Shown: positions 8,762 through 18,743 of the stretch, in pieces
Layout: each line of letters starts with the position of its first letter
Numbering within the stretch: the stretch's first letter is position 1
The notes under the pieces: model-generated
What the model saw: only the letters and a program-made list of their open reading frames with translations
Told to the model about the DNA's origin: nothing
Databases searched by the model: none
Origin: Pseudomonas sp. RIT-PI-r
Lineage (GTDB): Bacteria > Pseudomonadota > Gammaproteobacteria > Pseudomonadales > Pseudomonadaceae
Length of the DNA stretch: 64,000 nt
Assembly: GCF_001297015.1 (NCBI RefSeq)
Contig: NZ_LIGE01000011.1
Span: forward strand, 124,001-188,000
Reading direction: 5' to 3'
Translations under genes and position numbers: made by a program

Positions 8762-10303
8762 ATGAGCGATTTCAACCCCGGTCGCCGGCGCGTCATGCAA
8801 GTTGTCGGCGCCGGATTGCTGATGCCAAGTCTGGCGCCGGCGGTGATTGCCTCGGTCAAGGACCGCCCGCAACTCACCGATGGCGTGCAGTCCGGCGACC
8901 TGCAGGGCGACCGCGCGATGATCTGGAGTCGCAGCGATCGCCCGGCGCATATGGTGGTCGAGTGGGACACCCGCAGCCAGTTTCGCCATCCCCGCCGATT
9001 GGTCTCGGCGCTGGCCGATGCGCGCACAGATTTCACCGCTCGGGTCGAGCTCACCGGGCTGCCGGCCGATCAGGCGATTTTTTATCGGGTTTATTTCAAG
9101 GATGCGCAGACCAGCGTCGCCAGCGAACCGTGGCTGGGTCACCTGCGCAGCGCTCCGACGGCGCGGCGCAACATTCGTTTCGTCTGGAGCGGCGACACCG
9201 TCGGCCAAGGCTTCGGTATCAACCCCGACATCGGCGGCATGCGCATTTACGAAGCCATGCGTCTGCGCCTGCCGGACTTTTTTATTCACAGCGGCGACAC
9301 CATCTACGCCGACGGCCCGGTGCCCGCTCAGCTCACCACTGAAGGTGGCCGGATCTGGCGCAACCTCACCACCGAAGCCAAGAGCAAAGTCGCGCAGACC
9401 CTCGACGATTATCGCGGCAACTACCGCTACAACCTGATGGACGAAAACATCCGTCGCTTCAACGCCGAAGTGCCACAGATCTGGCAGTGGGACGACCATG
9501 AGGTGGTCAACAACTGGTCACCGGGCAAGCAACTCGACGAGCGTTATCAGGAGAAAGATATCCACACCCTGGTCGGGCGTGCGCGTAAGGCCTGGCTGGA
9601 ATATTCGCCGATGCGTTTGCAGGCTGCCGACGGTGGCGGGCGTATTTATCGCAAGCTCAGCTACGGCCCGATGCTCGATGTGTTCGTGCTCGATATGCGC
9701 AGCTATCGCGGCGCCAACGACGACAACCTCGGCGCGGCGAAACCGTTTCTCGGGCGTGAGCAACTCGACTGGCTCAAACGCGGCTTGAAGAAATCCAAAG
9801 CGCAATGGAAGGTCATCGCCGCCGACATGCCAATTGGTCTTGGCGTGCCCGATGGCGAGGTCAGTCCGGGTGTGGCGCGTTGGGAAGCGGTGGCCAATGG
9901 TGATCCGGGAGCGGCGCAGGGGCGCGAGCTGGAAATCGCCGAATTGCTCGGCTATCTGCGCGCACAGCAAGTGCGCAATTTCGTCTTCCTCACCGCCGAC
10001 GTGCATTACTGCGCGGCGCATCACTATCACCCGGATCGTGCGGCGTTTCAGGATTTCGAACCGTTTTGGGAGTTCGTTGCGGGGCCGTTGAATGCCGGGA
10101 GCTTTGGGCCTAATCCTTTGGATAAAACCTTTGGCCCGGAGGTGGTGTTCGAGAAGGCACCGCCGGTGCAGAACGCATCACCGTTTGCCGGGTTTCAGTT
10201 TTTTGGCGAGGTGAATATCGAAGGGCAGAGCGGTGAAATGAGCGTGGTATTGCGCGATCTTAATGGCGTAGCCGTTTTCGAGCAAAAGTTGCAGCCCGCT
10301 TGA
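8762..10303 (+). CDS. PhoD-like alkaline phosphatase/phosphodiesterase, Tat-exported
   Basis: A 513-residue PhoD-family metallophosphoesterase. The N terminus, MSDFNPGRRRVMQVVGAGLL, carries a twin-arginine motif before a hydrophobic stretch, so export folded through Tat is likely. Metal-binding motifs follow the family order: FVWSGDTVGQG, FIHSGDTIYADGP, QWDDHEVVNNW, and DVHYCAAHHYHP near the C terminus. The chosen ATG has GGGAG close upstream; longer in-frame starts would bury the Tat signal. PhoD enzymes hydrolyse phosphomonoesters or diesters in the periplasm or outside, often under phosphate starvation. No clear Pho box was identified in the preceding REP-containing gap. Confidence 0.9.
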   Translation: MSDFNPGRRRVMQVVGAGLLMPSLAPAVIASVKDRPQLTDGVQSGDLQGDRAMIWSRSDRPAHMVVEWDTRSQFRHPRRLVSALADARTDFTARVELTGLPADQAIFYRVYFKDAQTSVASEPWLGHLRSAPTARRNIRFVWSGDTVGQGFGINPDIGGMRIYEAMRLRLPDFFIHSGDTIYADGPVPAQLTTEGGRIWRNLTTEAKSKVAQTLDDYRGNYRYNLMDENIRRFNAEVPQIWQWDDHEVVNNWSPGKQLDERYQEKDIHTLVGRARKAWLEYSPMRLQAADGGGRIYRKLSYGPMLDVFVLDMRSYRGANDDNLGAAKPFLGREQLDWLKRGLKKSKAQWKVIAADMPIGLGVPDGEVSPGVARWEAVANGDPGAAQGRELEIAELLGYLRAQQVRNFVFLTADVHYCAAHHYHPDRAAFQDFEPFWEFVAGPLNAGSFGPNPLDKTFGPEVVFEKAPPVQNASPFAGFQFFGEVNIEGQSGEMSVVLRDLNGVAVFEQKLQPA

Positions 10304-10317
10304 AGATCAAAAGCTGA

Positions 10318-10525
10318 CCCTCACCCCAGCCCTCTCCCGGAGGGAGAGGGAGCCGATCGAGGTGTTTGAAGAGGTACGTCGACCTGAAAGACCGAGTTGA
10401 TTATGAGATCAGCACAAAGCCTTTCTCGATTATGGATTCGGTAAAGCAGTCGCAGGTCGGCGTACATCTCAAGCATCCCCCAATCAGTTCCCTCTCCCTC
10501 CGGGAGAGGGTTAGGGTGAGGGGCT
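10318..10525. repeat. Long hairpin element (CCCTCACCCCAGCCCTCTCCC family), copy 1
   Basis: The left end reads CCCTCACCCCAGCCCTCTCC and the right end is its inverse, GGGAGAGGGTTAGGGTGAGG. Each end holds its own small palindrome (CCCTCTCCCGGAGGGAGAGG). The interior contains GACCTGAAAG and TCGATTATGGATTCGG, recurring in the copies at 17229 and 53306, and an inverted CAGGTCGGCGTACATCTC. No coding sense was seen. It fills the gap between convergent genes. Confidence 0.8.
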
Positions 10526-10527
10526 CT

Positions 10528-13098
10528 TTAATAGACATCACGCCGATATCGACCCTGCTCAATCAACCGCTCCACTTCGGCTGCCCCGAGAATGTCGTTA
10601 AGCACCTGATCAACCCCCGAAGCCATCCCCTGAAGGCTGCCACAGATATAAATCACCGCCCCCTCCGCCAGCCATTTCTTCAGCTCATCAGCCGACTCAC
10701 GCAAACGATCCTGCACATAAACCTTCTCCGCCTGATCCCGCGAAAACGCCAGATCCAGTCGTTCCAGATCACCATTGATCAACCACTCTTCCAGCTCCGC
10801 ACGGCAGAGGAAATCGTGTTCACGATTGCGCTCGCCGAACAGCAACCACTGACGCGTTTGACCATCGGCAATCCGCGCCTTGAGCAAACTGCGCAACCCG
10901 GCCAGACCGGTGCCGTTGCCCAGCAGAATCATCGGCACGGGGTCGTTCGGCAGGTGGAAACCACTGTTGCGTCGAACCCGCAAACTGATGCTGCCGCCCA
11001 CCGGCGCATGCTCGGTCAGCCAGCCAGAGCCAATGCCCAGACTGCCATCCGAATGCTGCTCCTGACGCACGATCAGCTCCAGCACACCGTCGGCGGCAAT
11101 CGAGGCGATCGAGTATTCGCGCATGGCCAACGGCACCATTGCATCGACCAGTGATTGCGCGTGCAGGCCAACCAGGTGCGCGCGGTGCTCTGGCAATTGA
11201 CGCGAAGCCAGCGCGACTTCCAGCGGCTCGTCGAGGCCGTTGATTTTCACCGTGGTCTCGCCACGAATGCCGAGGCCGTCGAGGAAATGTTCGATGGCCC
11301 ACGGGCAGTTCCGCGGTAGCACTTCGACCAGGTCGCCAGCTAACCAACTGCTGGTATTCGGTGCGCTCAGGCCCAACAGATAAACCGGCGAACCGCTGCT
11401 GTCCGGGTTCATCAGTTCGCGGCGGACCAGCGTCCAGTTGTCGTAGCTCGGCGCTTGCCAGGTATCAACCGGCGCTTGCCCGGTGAGCAGGCCGAGTTGC
11501 GTCTGCCAGTGGCGCAGCGCATACGGGTCGCCACTGTCGACTTCCACTGGCGCAAACAGCGTCTTGCCGCCGTGTTCGCTCAGCCATTGATGCAGGCGTT
11601 TGGCGAAACCGCAGAAGTGCTGATACTGACGATCGCCGAGACCGAGCACCGCGTAGTTCAAGCTGTCGAGTGTCGAGGCTTTGCTCAAGACTTTGCGCTC
11701 GAAACCACGAGCGCTGTCCGGTGCTTCGCCGTCACCGAAGGTGCTGACGACAAACAACGCATTGTTCGATTCACGCAGATCCTGCTCGCTGACATTCGCC
11801 AGTGGCTGCACTTTCACCGGCAGTCCGGCGGCCTGCAATTGCCCGGCGGTCTGCCACGCCAGTTGCTCGGCGAAACCGCTTTGACTGGCGAAACCGATCA
11901 GCCATGCCGAGGCGTCGCCCGCCGGTTGATCGAGGCCTTTGCGCGCATCCTTGATCTGTTTTTTCTTGCGTCGGCGATCGAGGTACAGCAGCCAGCCGGT
12001 GATGAAGAACAACGGCATGCACACCGCCGCAAGGGTGATGATGATTCGCCCGACGAGGCCGAAATAGCTGCCGACGTGCAGCGCATAAATGCTCGTCAGC
12101 AGTTGTGCCTTGAAGCTCTTGTCGGCGTAGCGGTCGACGCGTTTGACGATGCCGGTGGCCGGGTCGAGGGTGATCTGGTTGAGCGCACGATCATGCGGCA
12201 AACTGTCGGGCAGGTAGAACACCGTCGCCGGTTGACCGGCTACAGGCGGCATCCGAATGTTGTAGGCAGACAGGCCCGGCCCTGCCGCGCTGTAGATACT
12301 GCTCCACATCGCCGCGTAGTCGGCGGTTGGCGCCGGGCCTTCCGGCGCCGGGCCGCGACCACCGCGTACGCGTTCGTTTTGCGGCGCGTCGGAGAGCAAT
12401 TTGGTCAGGCCTTTGTTGTACCACTCGTACGACCACGACAACCCGGTCAGCGCCAGCAGCAGATAGACCAACAGGCACCAGGTGCCCGCCACCGAATGCA
12501 GATCCCAATTGAAAGTGCGGCCCTTTTTCTTCCAGTCCAGCGTCAGCCATACGCGCCAGCTGTTCCACTGTCGCGGCCAGCGCAGGTACAGACCGGAGAG
12601 GCAGAAAAACAGCAGGATCAGCGTGCAGGCGCCGGTGATGTTGCGCCCGGTATCGCCCATGGCGAGGAAGCGGTGCAGTTGCAGCATCAGGCCGAAGAAG
12701 TCCTGGCCGACGGCATCGCCCATGAACTCGCCGGTGTACGGGTCGAAGTAGCGCATTTCACCGCGACGTTCGCCCTTGGGTGGGGTGAAGAAAACTTTCG
12801 CCGCGTTACCGCTGTCGGTCTCGACCCAGAGCATCGAGACTTTCTTGCCCGAGGTGGCTTCGATGCGCTCGACCAGTTCGACGGGCGGAAGGACGCCGGC
12901 GACTTGTTTTTCCACTTGCAGCACGGACGGATTGATCGCCCGCAGGATTTCGTCCTGAAACGAATAGGCCGCGCCGGTGATGCCCATCAAGGCCAGCACC
13001 AGGCCTGCGGTGATGCCAAAAAACCAGTGCAACTGGAACAGGGTTTTCTTCAACACGTCACTCGCCGTCCATTCGGAAATTGTCTTCACGGCGCGCAT
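10528..13098 (-). CDS. PepSY membrane/flavodoxin/FAD-NAD(P) reductase fusion (PiuB-like)
   Basis: An 856-residue inner-membrane electron-transfer protein, using the ATG at 13098. The first part (to about 400) is a PepSY-associated transmembrane domain: [20 protein letters not shown], a second helix pair around [20 protein letters not shown], and further hydrophobic segments. A flavodoxin-like domain follows ([46 protein letters not shown]), then an FAD/NAD-binding reductase region of sulfite-reductase type ([37 protein letters not shown]). It lies next to a siderophore receptor, as PA4513 does in P. aeruginosa. The inferred job is to pass electrons from NAD(P)H across the membrane to reduce ferric siderophore complexes. 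The exact start is uncertain; the GTG three codons on is also possible. Confidence 0.85.
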   Translation of the reverse strand: MRAVKTISEWTASDVLKKTLFQLHWFFGITAGLVLALMGITGAAYSFQDEILRAINPSVLQVEKQVAGVLPPVELVERIEATSGKKVSMLWVETDSGNAAKVFFTPPKGERRGEMRYFDPYTGEFMGDAVGQDFFGLMLQLHRFLAMGDTGRNITGACTLILLFFCLSGLYLRWPRQWNSWRVWLTLDWKKKGRTFNWDLHSVAGTWCLLVYLLLALTGLSWSYEWYNKGLTKLLSDAPQNERVRGGRGPAPEGPAPTADYAAMWSSIYSAAGPGLSAYNIRMPPVAGQPATVFYLPDSLPHDRALNQITLDPATGIVKRVDRYADKSFKAQLLTSIYALHVGSYFGLVGRIIITLAAVCMPLFFITGWLLYLDRRRKKKQIKDARKGLDQPAGDASAWLIGFASQSGFAEQLAWQTAGQLQAAGLPVKVQPLANVSEQDLRESNNALFVVSTFGDGEAPDSARGFERKVLSKASTLDSLNYAVLGLGDRQYQHFCGFAKRLHQWLSEHGGKTLFAPVEVDSGDPYALRHWQTQLGLLTGQAPVDTWQAPSYDNWTLVRRELMNPDSSGSPVYLLGLSAPNTSSWLAGDLVEVLPRNCPWAIEHFLDGLGIRGETTVKINGLDEPLEVALASRQLPEHRAHLVGLHAQSLVDAMVPLAMREYSIASIAADGVLELIVRQEQHSDGSLGIGSGWLTEHAPVGGSISLRVRRNSGFHLPNDPVPMILLGNGTGLAGLRSLLKARIADGQTRQWLLFGERNREHDFLCRAELEEWLINGDLERLDLAFSRDQAEKVYVQDRLRESADELKKWLAEGAVIYICGSLQGMASGVDQVLNDILGAAEVERLIEQGRYRRDVY

Positions 13099-13137
13099 TA
13101 TGCCGTGGGTTATCGAGAAGCGTTCTTTATTACGCAG

Positions 13138-13167
13138 AAAAGCCCCGTTCAATTGAATGAACGGGGC
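13138..13167 (-). terminator. Rho-independent terminator after the PiuA-like gene
   Basis: GCCCCGTTCA and TGAACGGGGC form a perfect 10-bp stem around a six-base loop. On the minus strand the stem is followed by TTTT, the correct polarity for ending transcripts of the receptor gene, which stops at 13265. Confidence 0.75.
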
Positions 13168-13178
13168 CGACTGTTTTT

Positions 13179-13263
13179 GTAGGAGCTGCCGAAGGCTGCG
13201 ATCTTTTGACTTTGCTTTTAAGATCAGGATCAACAGATCGCAGCGTGCCGCAGCTCCTGCAGG
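13179..13263. repeat. REP-type inverted pair (GTAGGAGCTGCCGAAGGCTG family)
   Basis: TGTAGGAGCTGCCGAAGGCT followed by GCGATCTTTTGA on the left is mirrored by AGATCGCAGC and GCAGCTCCTGCAGG on the right. It lies directly against the 3' end of the TonB receptor gene. Confidence 0.85.
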
Positions 13264-13264
13264 G

Positions 13265-15580
13265 TCAGAAGTGGAAATTGGTGCTCAACAGCGCCGTTCG
13301 GCCCGCCGCCTGGTTGGCGAAGTGGGTCGAGAAGGCTTTGTCGTAGTAGTTTTCGTTGGTCAGGTTCTGCACGTTGAGTTGCAGGTCGACGTTCTTGGTC
13401 AGCTTGTAGGCTGCCATCGCGTCGTAACGCACATACGAATCGACCATGGTGGTGTTGGCCACGCTGCCGAACACGTCATCCACGTAGAACGCACCGCCAC
13501 CGATAGTCAGCTTCGGCGTGACCTGGTAAGTGGTCCACAGACTGGCGCTGTTCTTCGGCGTGTTCGGCAGTTCGTTGCCATCGTTGGCGCGGCCCAGTGG
13601 ACCGCCGTCGACTTGTTCGCTGTCCATGTAGGCGTAGCCGGCGAACACTTGCCATTTGTCGGTGATCTTGCCGCTGGCCGACAGTTCGACACCTTGCACA
13701 CGGGTCTTGCCGGCATTTTCGTACGACGAGGTATCGACTTGAACGCGAGCGTTTTCTTTCTCGGTGCGGAAGATGTCAGCGGTCAGCGACAGGCGATCGT
13801 TGAGCAGATCCCACTTGGTGCCGATTTCGTAGTTCTTGGTGGTTTCCGGCTCCATGTCGCTGCTCAACAGGTTGCCGCTGCGATCTGCCGTGCCGCCCAA
13901 TGGGTTGCCTTCCTGACCTTCACCCAGGGTGTTGCCCGGTGGCGTCGCCGAGGTAGCGTAGGACGCGTAAATGCTGCCGTTCTCTGCTGGCTTGTAGACG
14001 ACACCGAACTGACCGGTGACGAACTCGCTGGTGTCATCACCCTTGGAGGTAGTGCTGCCAGCGTTGTTGTAGGACTTGTAGCCGGTTTCGAAGTGGTCGT
14101 AACGCAGGCCCATGTTCACCAGCCATTGCTCGGACAACTCCAGGGTGTCGAATACATACAGTGCGTAAGTGTCGGACTGGGTGTCGGTGCCGGCGTAGTT
14201 GCGCGAGATGGCGCCGTTCCACGGATCGTTCGGGTTCGGGTTCGACAGCGAGGTGCAGTTGTAGCCACTGGCTGCGCCGATCAGACCCGGGTTGCAGTTG
14301 GTGGTCGCGGCGCTGGTGCGCGGCGTGGTGTCGGTGTTGACGTTGTACGAGGACTTCTGGCTTTCCTCACGGGTGTATTCGACACCGGTGGAGAAGCTGT
14401 TCTTGAAGCCGGCGACGTAGAAGTTGCCGAACAGGTCGGTCTGGTTGGTGGTGGTCTCGGTGTTGCTCACCCGAGTATTGGCACGACGCCAGACGCTGCC
14501 GTTGTTGACGTTGCCCTTGCTGTCGTCCGGCTGGGTCAGGATGTAATCCTGCATGCTGGTGCCGTGACGCAGGGTGTTCTTGAGGGTCAGCGAGTCGCTC
14601 AGGTCATGCTCGATGGCGAAGGTCGCGGTGTCGGTGCGGCCCTTGCGGAAGTCGCGATCCAGACCGTAGAAGTTGCTGTGATCACCGCCGGCGTAAGGCT
14701 TGTCCGGATTGGACTTGGTGCGTGCAGCGGAGCCGCCGGCCGGAATGGTGTACGGCACGCCCGAATCCGGGGTGTCGTTGCTTTCCAGATGGTAGTAATC
14801 GAGGTTGACGCGGGTGTCGGTGCCCAGGCCAAACGCCAGAGACGGGGCGATACCCCAACGGTCGTAATCGACCTTGTCACGACCGGCGACATTGCTCTCG
14901 TGGCTCATCAGGTTCAGACGACCAGCCGCGGTGTCGCTGAACTGGTAGTTACCGTCGAGGGTGTAACGCTGGGTCTGGTCGGAGCCCCAGGTGAAACCAC
15001 CGTCGAACGAGTTGCCCAGGTGCGCTTTCTTGCTCACCAGGTTGATGCTGCCGCCTGCTGCGCCACGACCGCCGATGGCGGAGTTCGGGCCCTTGCTGAC
15101 TTCAATGTTTTCTACGGCGAAGATCTCGCGGCTCTGTGAACCGGTGTCGCGCACGCCGTCGAGGTAGGTGTCGCCTTGGGCGTCGAAACCACGGATGAAC
15201 GGACGGTCGCCCTGTGGATTACCACCTTCACCGGCACCGAAAGTGATTCCCGGCACGGTGCGCAGCGCGTCCTGCATGTTCAGGGCGCCGGTGTCTTTCA
15301 AGACTTGTTGTGGAATAACGGTCACCGAGCGCGGCGTATCGACCAGTGGTGCGGTGTACTTGGGCGAGGAGGCTTTCTCGACCTGGTAGGACGTTGGGTC
15401 CTGCGCTTCGCCGTTGATGGCGGTGGCGTCCAGGGCGATGGCATTGCCGGAGGCTTTGCTGTCGGTTTTTTCCGCAGCGAAGACCATATGGCCAGCGGAG
15501 CCGGCGGTGATCGCTACGCCAATAGCTGAGGCGAGCAGACGTGGTGAACTGACCGGTAATTGTGCGTGTTGACGTGCCAT
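13265..15580 (-). CDS. piuA: TonB-dependent siderophore receptor, PiuA/Fiu type
   Basis: A 771-residue outer-membrane receptor. The start at 15580 is preceded by GGGGAGGGG and gives a signal peptide ([20 protein letters not shown] then AAEK). The plug domain (about 55-190) contains [40 protein letters not shown] and [20 protein letters not shown]. The remainder is a beta-barrel with alternating aromatic strands, ending in FHF as outer-membrane barrels do. Divergent piuC, the Sel1 gene and the flavodoxin-reductase neighbour match the P. aeruginosa piu locus (PA4513-PA4516). PiuA there imports catecholate-type siderophores and is an entry route for siderophore-antibiotic conjugates; that substrate range is inferred here. 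Confidence 0.92.
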   Translation of the reverse strand: MARQHAQLPVSSPRLLASAIGVAITAGSAGHMVFAAEKTDSKASGNAIALDATAINGEAQDPTSYQVEKASSPKYTAPLVDTPRSVTVIPQQVLKDTGALNMQDALRTVPGITFGAGEGGNPQGDRPFIRGFDAQGDTYLDGVRDTGSQSREIFAVENIEVSKGPNSAIGGRGAAGGSINLVSKKAHLGNSFDGGFTWGSDQTQRYTLDGNYQFSDTAAGRLNLMSHESNVAGRDKVDYDRWGIAPSLAFGLGTDTRVNLDYYHLESNDTPDSGVPYTIPAGGSAARTKSNPDKPYAGGDHSNFYGLDRDFRKGRTDTATFAIEHDLSDSLTLKNTLRHGTSMQDYILTQPDDSKGNVNNGSVWRRANTRVSNTETTTNQTDLFGNFYVAGFKNSFSTGVEYTREESQKSSYNVNTDTTPRTSAATTNCNPGLIGAASGYNCTSLSNPNPNDPWNGAISRNYAGTDTQSDTYALYVFDTLELSEQWLVNMGLRYDHFETGYKSYNNAGSTTSKGDDTSEFVTGQFGVVYKPAENGSIYASYATSATPPGNTLGEGQEGNPLGGTADRSGNLLSSDMEPETTKNYEIGTKWDLLNDRLSLTADIFRTEKENARVQVDTSSYENAGKTRVQGVELSASGKITDKWQVFAGYAYMDSEQVDGGPLGRANDGNELPNTPKNSASLWTTYQVTPKLTIGGGAFYVDDVFGSVANTTMVDSYVRYDAMAAYKLTKNVDLQLNVQNLTNENYYDKAFSTHFANQAAGRTALLSTNFHF

Positions 15581-15629
15581 TTTTATTCCCCTCCCCAAGG
15601 ATTTGAGGCGGCGGAATATAGGGTAAACA

Positions 15630-15646
15630 GGTATTCGTATCAATTG
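15630..15646. promoter_or_regulatory. Possible Fur-binding site before piuA
   Basis: On the minus strand CAATTGATACGAATACC resembles a degenerate Fur box (GATAATGATAATCATTATC), with about half the positions matching. It lies 50-66 bp upstream of the piuA start, where iron repression would be expected. The call is weak on sequence alone and rests mostly on context. Confidence 0.4.
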
Positions 15647-15738
15647 CGAAACATTGCTAACTGCACTGAATTTACATTCTTTACAATTTAACCTTACGGT
15701 TTTTGCCAGTTCATTCGTCTCCCGGGTTTTACATGGCC

Positions 15739-15757
15739 AATAAGAATCAATACCATT
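15739..15757. promoter_or_regulatory. Possible Fur-binding site before piuC
   Basis: AATAAGAATCAATACCATT matches 10 of 19 positions of the Fur consensus and lies 31 bp before the piuC start codon. With the site near 15630 it would allow separate iron control of the two divergent genes. Confidence 0.35.
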
Positions 15758-15787
15758 GCCGCCTCTTTGCCATCTGGTGACATCGCC

Positions 15788-16468
15788 ATGCTGCTGCACA
15801 TCCCTGGATTGTTCGCGAAAGACGAGGTGCAGCGCATTCGCGAGGCTCTGGAGCAGGCCGATTGGGCTGATGGCAAGATCACCGCTGGTTTCCAGTCGGC
15901 CAAGGCCAAGCACAATTTACAGTTACCTGAAGGCCATCCGCTAGCCAAGGAAATCGGTGCGGCGATGCTTGAGCGGCTGTGGAAAAATCCGCTGTTCATG
16001 TCCGCCGCGTTGCCGCACAAAGTCTTCCCGCCGTTAGTGAACTGTTACACGGCCGGCGGCAGTTTCGATTTCCACATCGACAATGCGGTGCGCCAGCCCA
16101 AGGGCAGCATCGAGCGGGTGCGCACCGATCTGTCGGCGACGCTGTTTTTCAGCGAGCCTGAGGATTACGACGGCGGCGAGCTGGAAATCCAGGACACCTA
16201 CGGCACTCGGCAAGTGAAACTGCCGGCCGGTGATATGGTTTTGTATCCCGGCACCAGCCTGCATAAAGTCAACGCAGTTACTCGTGGCGCGCGCTACGCC
16301 TCATTCTTCTGGACGCAGAGCCTGGTACGCGAAGACAGCCAGCGTGCGTTGCTGTTCGAGATGGACGGCGCGATCCAGCAACTGACGCAAGACCTGCCTG
16401 ATCATCCTTCGCTGATCCGCCTCACCGGCACTTATCACAACCTGCTGCGTCGCTGGGTCGAGGTATGA
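15788..16468 (+). CDS. piuC: Fe(II)/2-oxoglutarate-dependent dioxygenase, PKHD-type (PiuC/YbiX)
   Basis: A 226-residue cytoplasmic non-haem iron dioxygenase of the PKHD hydroxylase family. The iron ligands are visible as FDFHIDNAV (H96, D98) and GTSLHKV (H159); the 2-oxoglutarate-binding Arg is in GARYASFF (R169). The start MLLHIPGLF is chosen because it matches the family N terminus; an upstream in-frame ATG adds seven residues. It is divergent from piuA and overlaps the following Sel1 gene by four bases. PiuC homologues accompany PiuA/Fiu receptors widely, but the substrate is unsettled; modification of a siderophore or its conjugate is a possibility only. Confidence 0.93.
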   Translation: MLLHIPGLFAKDEVQRIREALEQADWADGKITAGFQSAKAKHNLQLPEGHPLAKEIGAAMLERLWKNPLFMSAALPHKVFPPLVNCYTAGGSFDFHIDNAVRQPKGSIERVRTDLSATLFFSEPEDYDGGELEIQDTYGTRQVKLPAGDMVLYPGTSLHKVNAVTRGARYASFFWTQSLVREDSQRALLFEMDGAIQQLTQDLPDHPSLIRLTGTYHNLLRRWVEV

Positions 16469-17220
16469 GTTTTCAACTACGCCGCGAGGAAGTCCTCGAC
16501 GGCGCGCAACTCAGCGCGATGCTCGAAGAAAGCCCGGCTCGCGCGGCGCAGGCGATTCTGCTCGCCGCGGGTGAAGGCGTTGTCGAAGCGCAAGCGTTGC
16601 TCGGACAGATTCTGCTGGATGGCCAAGGCATTGCGCAGGATCAGGCGCTGGCGCTGCGCTGGTTTGGCATCGCGGCGGGGCGTGGGCATCTGATGGCGCG
16701 CAACATGCTTGGTCGCTGCCATGAACACGGTTGGGGCGTAGCGGCGAATGCGTCAATTGCCGCGCAGCAATACCGCATTGCAGCTGATGCTGGGCTGGAT
16801 TGGGCGATGTACAACCTGGCCAATCTGCTGGCGACCGGGCGGGGTGTCGCAGTGGATCATCTGCAGGCGCTGGCGTTGTATTGGCGTGCGGCTGAATTGG
16901 GCCATGCGAAATCGATGAATCTGCTGGGGCGGTATCTGGAAGAAGGGCAGGTGTGCCCGGCGGATCTTACGGCGGCGCGTGATTGGTATCGGCGTTCGGC
17001 TGTGGGTGGGGATTTTCGTGGGCAGTTCAGTTTCGCGGCGGTGTTGGCGGATGAAGGGCGGATTGATGAGGCGGTCGATTGGCTTGAGAAAGCTTTGGCC
17101 GGCGGTAATCTGAATTTTCTGCGGGTGGCGAGTCAGGCGCTGCTAGGTGCGACAGATCCCAGGATTCAGGGGATGGCTGCTCGGTTCGTGCGTCGATGCA
17201 CAGACTTGCAGCGCGTCTGA
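16465..17220 (+). CDS. Sel1-like/tetratricopeptide repeat protein
   Basis: A 251-residue protein made largely of Sel1-type helical repeats, visible as alternating short motifs such as [53 protein letters not shown] and [14 protein letters not shown] (roughly residues 35-200). No signal peptide is evident, so it is probably cytoplasmic. The start overlaps the piuC stop (ATGA), so the pair is translationally coupled. The equivalent gene follows piuC in P. aeruginosa (PA4516). Sel1 repeats mediate protein-protein contacts; a partner in iron metabolism is inferred only from linkage. Confidence 0.85.
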   Translation: MSFQLRREEVLDGAQLSAMLEESPARAAQAILLAAGEGVVEAQALLGQILLDGQGIAQDQALALRWFGIAAGRGHLMARNMLGRCHEHGWGVAANASIAAQQYRIAADAGLDWAMYNLANLLATGRGVAVDHLQALALYWRAAELGHAKSMNLLGRYLEEGQVCPADLTAARDWYRRSAVGGDFRGQFSFAAVLADEGRIDEAVDWLEKALAGGNLNFLRVASQALLGATDPRIQGMAARFVRRCTDLQRV

Positions 17221-17228
17221 ATTCGCAA

Positions 17229-17405
17229 AGCCCTCACCCTGGCCCTCTCCCGGAGGTAGAGGGGACCGATTGGGGATGCTTGAGAGGTGCGCCGACCTGA
17301 AAGTGCTTTGCCGAATCCATAATCGACGCGGTATTTCCGGTCGGTGAATGACGCTTTACACCTCGGTCGGCTCCCTCTCCTTTGGGAGAGGGCTGGGGTG
17401 AGGGG
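17229..17405. repeat. Long hairpin element, copy 2
   Basis: Begins GCCCTCACCCTGGCCCTCTC and ends with the inverse, GAGAGGGCTGGGGTGAGGGG. The interior carries CGACCTGAAAGTGCTTTGCC and GAATCCATAATCGACGCGGT, almost identical to the copy at 53306, followed by the inverted CCGGTCGG. It separates convergent genes. Confidence 0.85.
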
Positions 17406-17453
17406 CCTCGGTTTCAAGTACCCCGCAAAACTTCAAGCCGAACGCACAGACAC

Positions 17454-17485
17454 AAAAAAGCCCATGACACGTCATGGGCTTTTTG
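17454..17485 (-). terminator. Rho-independent terminator (speC)
   Basis: AAAAAGCCCATGAC and GTCATGGGCTTTTT form a strong stem with A-runs on one side and T-runs on the other. It ends 18 bases before the speC stop and would also work for plus-strand transcripts. Confidence 0.9.
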
Positions 17486-17502
17486 CATTACGGCTTAAGC
17501 GC

Positions 17503-18666
17503 TTACACGTAAAACGACTTCAGCGGCGGGAAGCCATTGAACTCGACTGCGCTGTAACTGGTGGTATACGCACCGGTCGACAACCAGTACAACCGATCAC
17601 CGATCGCCAGGTTCAGCGGCAAACCGTACTTGTAGTTCTCGTACATGATGTCGGCGCTGTCGCAGGTCGGGCCGGCGATCACGACTTCTTCCATCTCGCC
17701 TTTCTTTTCGGTCCAGATCGGGAACTTGATCGCTTCGTCCATGGTTTCGATCAGGCCGGAGAACTTGCCCACATCGGTATACACCCAACGCTCGACGGCG
17801 GTGCGCGACTTGCGTGCAACCAGAACCACTTCGCTGACCAGAATGCCGGCGTTGGCGATCAACGAACGGCCCGGTTCCAGAATGATTTCCGGCAGGTCAT
17901 CGCCGAAGTCTTCCTTCAGGAAGCGGATGATTTCTTCTGCGTAGGTTTCCAGGCTGTTGGTGCGGGTGATGTAGTTGGCCGGGAAGCCGCCGCCCATGTT
18001 GATCAGCTTGAGGTGGATGCCGTCTTCTTCTTTCAGACGCTCGAAGATCACTTTGACCTTGGCGATTGCTGCGTCCCAGACGCTGATGTCGCGTTGCTGC
18101 GAGCCAACGTGGAACGAAATGCCGTAAGGCACCAGGCCCAGGTCGCGAGCGAGGATCAGCAGATCCATGGCCATGTCGGTCTGGCAGCCGAATTTGCGCG
18201 ACAGTGGCCAGTCAGCGGTGGTCGAGCCCTCGGTGAGGATTCGCACGTAGACTTTCGAGCCCGGGGCAGCCTTGGCGATGTTGCGCAGGTCGGCTTCGGA
18301 GTCGGTGGAGAACAGACGCACGCCCTTCTCGTAGAAGTAGCGGATGTCCTTGGATTTCTTGATGGTGTTGCCGTAGCTGATACGGTCGGCGCTGACGCCG
18401 CGATCCATTACCTTGTCCAGCTCGTAGATCGAAGCGATGTCGAAGCTCGAACCTTTCTCTTTGAGCAGGTCGATGATCTCGACGGCCGGGTTGGCCTTGA
18501 CCGCGTAGTAGACCTTGGCGAATTCGAAACCGGCGCGCAGGTCATCGTAGGCCTGGCTGATCATCGCGGTGTCGATCACCACGAACGGGGTTTCCTGTTT
18601 GTCGGCAAACGCCTTCATTTTGTCGAATGTAGCGCGCGCAAAATAGTCTTCGACCTGGATCGACAT
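17503..18666 (-). CDS. speC: Ornithine decarboxylase (PLP fold-III type)
   Basis: A 387-residue alanine-racemase-fold decarboxylase that converts ornithine to putrescine with pyridoxal phosphate. The cofactor lysine is in KVYYAVKANPAVEII (K57). Other family motifs are INMGGGFPANY, ILEPGRSLIANAG, which grips the PLP phosphate, and GPTCDSADIMYENYKYGLPL, with the catalytic Cys supplied to the partner subunit of the dimer. The start at 18666 has AGGAGTT at good spacing. It sits next to the piu block as PA4519 does in P. aeruginosa. Its leader contains a small ORF and a terminator-like hairpin. Some relatives also use lysine, so specificity is inferred. Confidence 0.93.
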   Translation of the reverse strand: MSIQVEDYFARATFDKMKAFADKQETPFVVIDTAMISQAYDDLRAGFEFAKVYYAVKANPAVEIIDLLKEKGSSFDIASIYELDKVMDRGVSADRISYGNTIKKSKDIRYFYEKGVRLFSTDSEADLRNIAKAAPGSKVYVRILTEGSTTADWPLSRKFGCQTDMAMDLLILARDLGLVPYGISFHVGSQQRDISVWDAAIAKVKVIFERLKEEDGIHLKLINMGGGFPANYITRTNSLETYAEEIIRFLKEDFGDDLPEIILEPGRSLIANAGILVSEVVLVARKSRTAVERWVYTDVGKFSGLIETMDEAIKFPIWTEKKGEMEEVVIAGPTCDSADIMYENYKYGLPLNLAIGDRLYWLSTGAYTTSYSAVEFNGFPPLKSFYV

Positions 18667-18743
18667 GCTGGGAACTCCTACTGGCAAACTAAGTTAATCA
18701 ATGGGTGCAAATGAACGCCCTCCGTATCCCCACTTTGGTTCGC

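Noticed and set aside
10366..11154. 262-codon plus-strand ORF across a hairpin element and the reductase gene
   Set aside because: Starts inside repeat DNA and runs antisense to the PepSY/flavodoxin reductase gene; no domain is visible.
13157..15139. 660-codon plus-strand ORF opposite piuA
   Set aside because: Low-complexity V/G/A/R-rich translation with no motif; it mirrors the TonB receptor gene.
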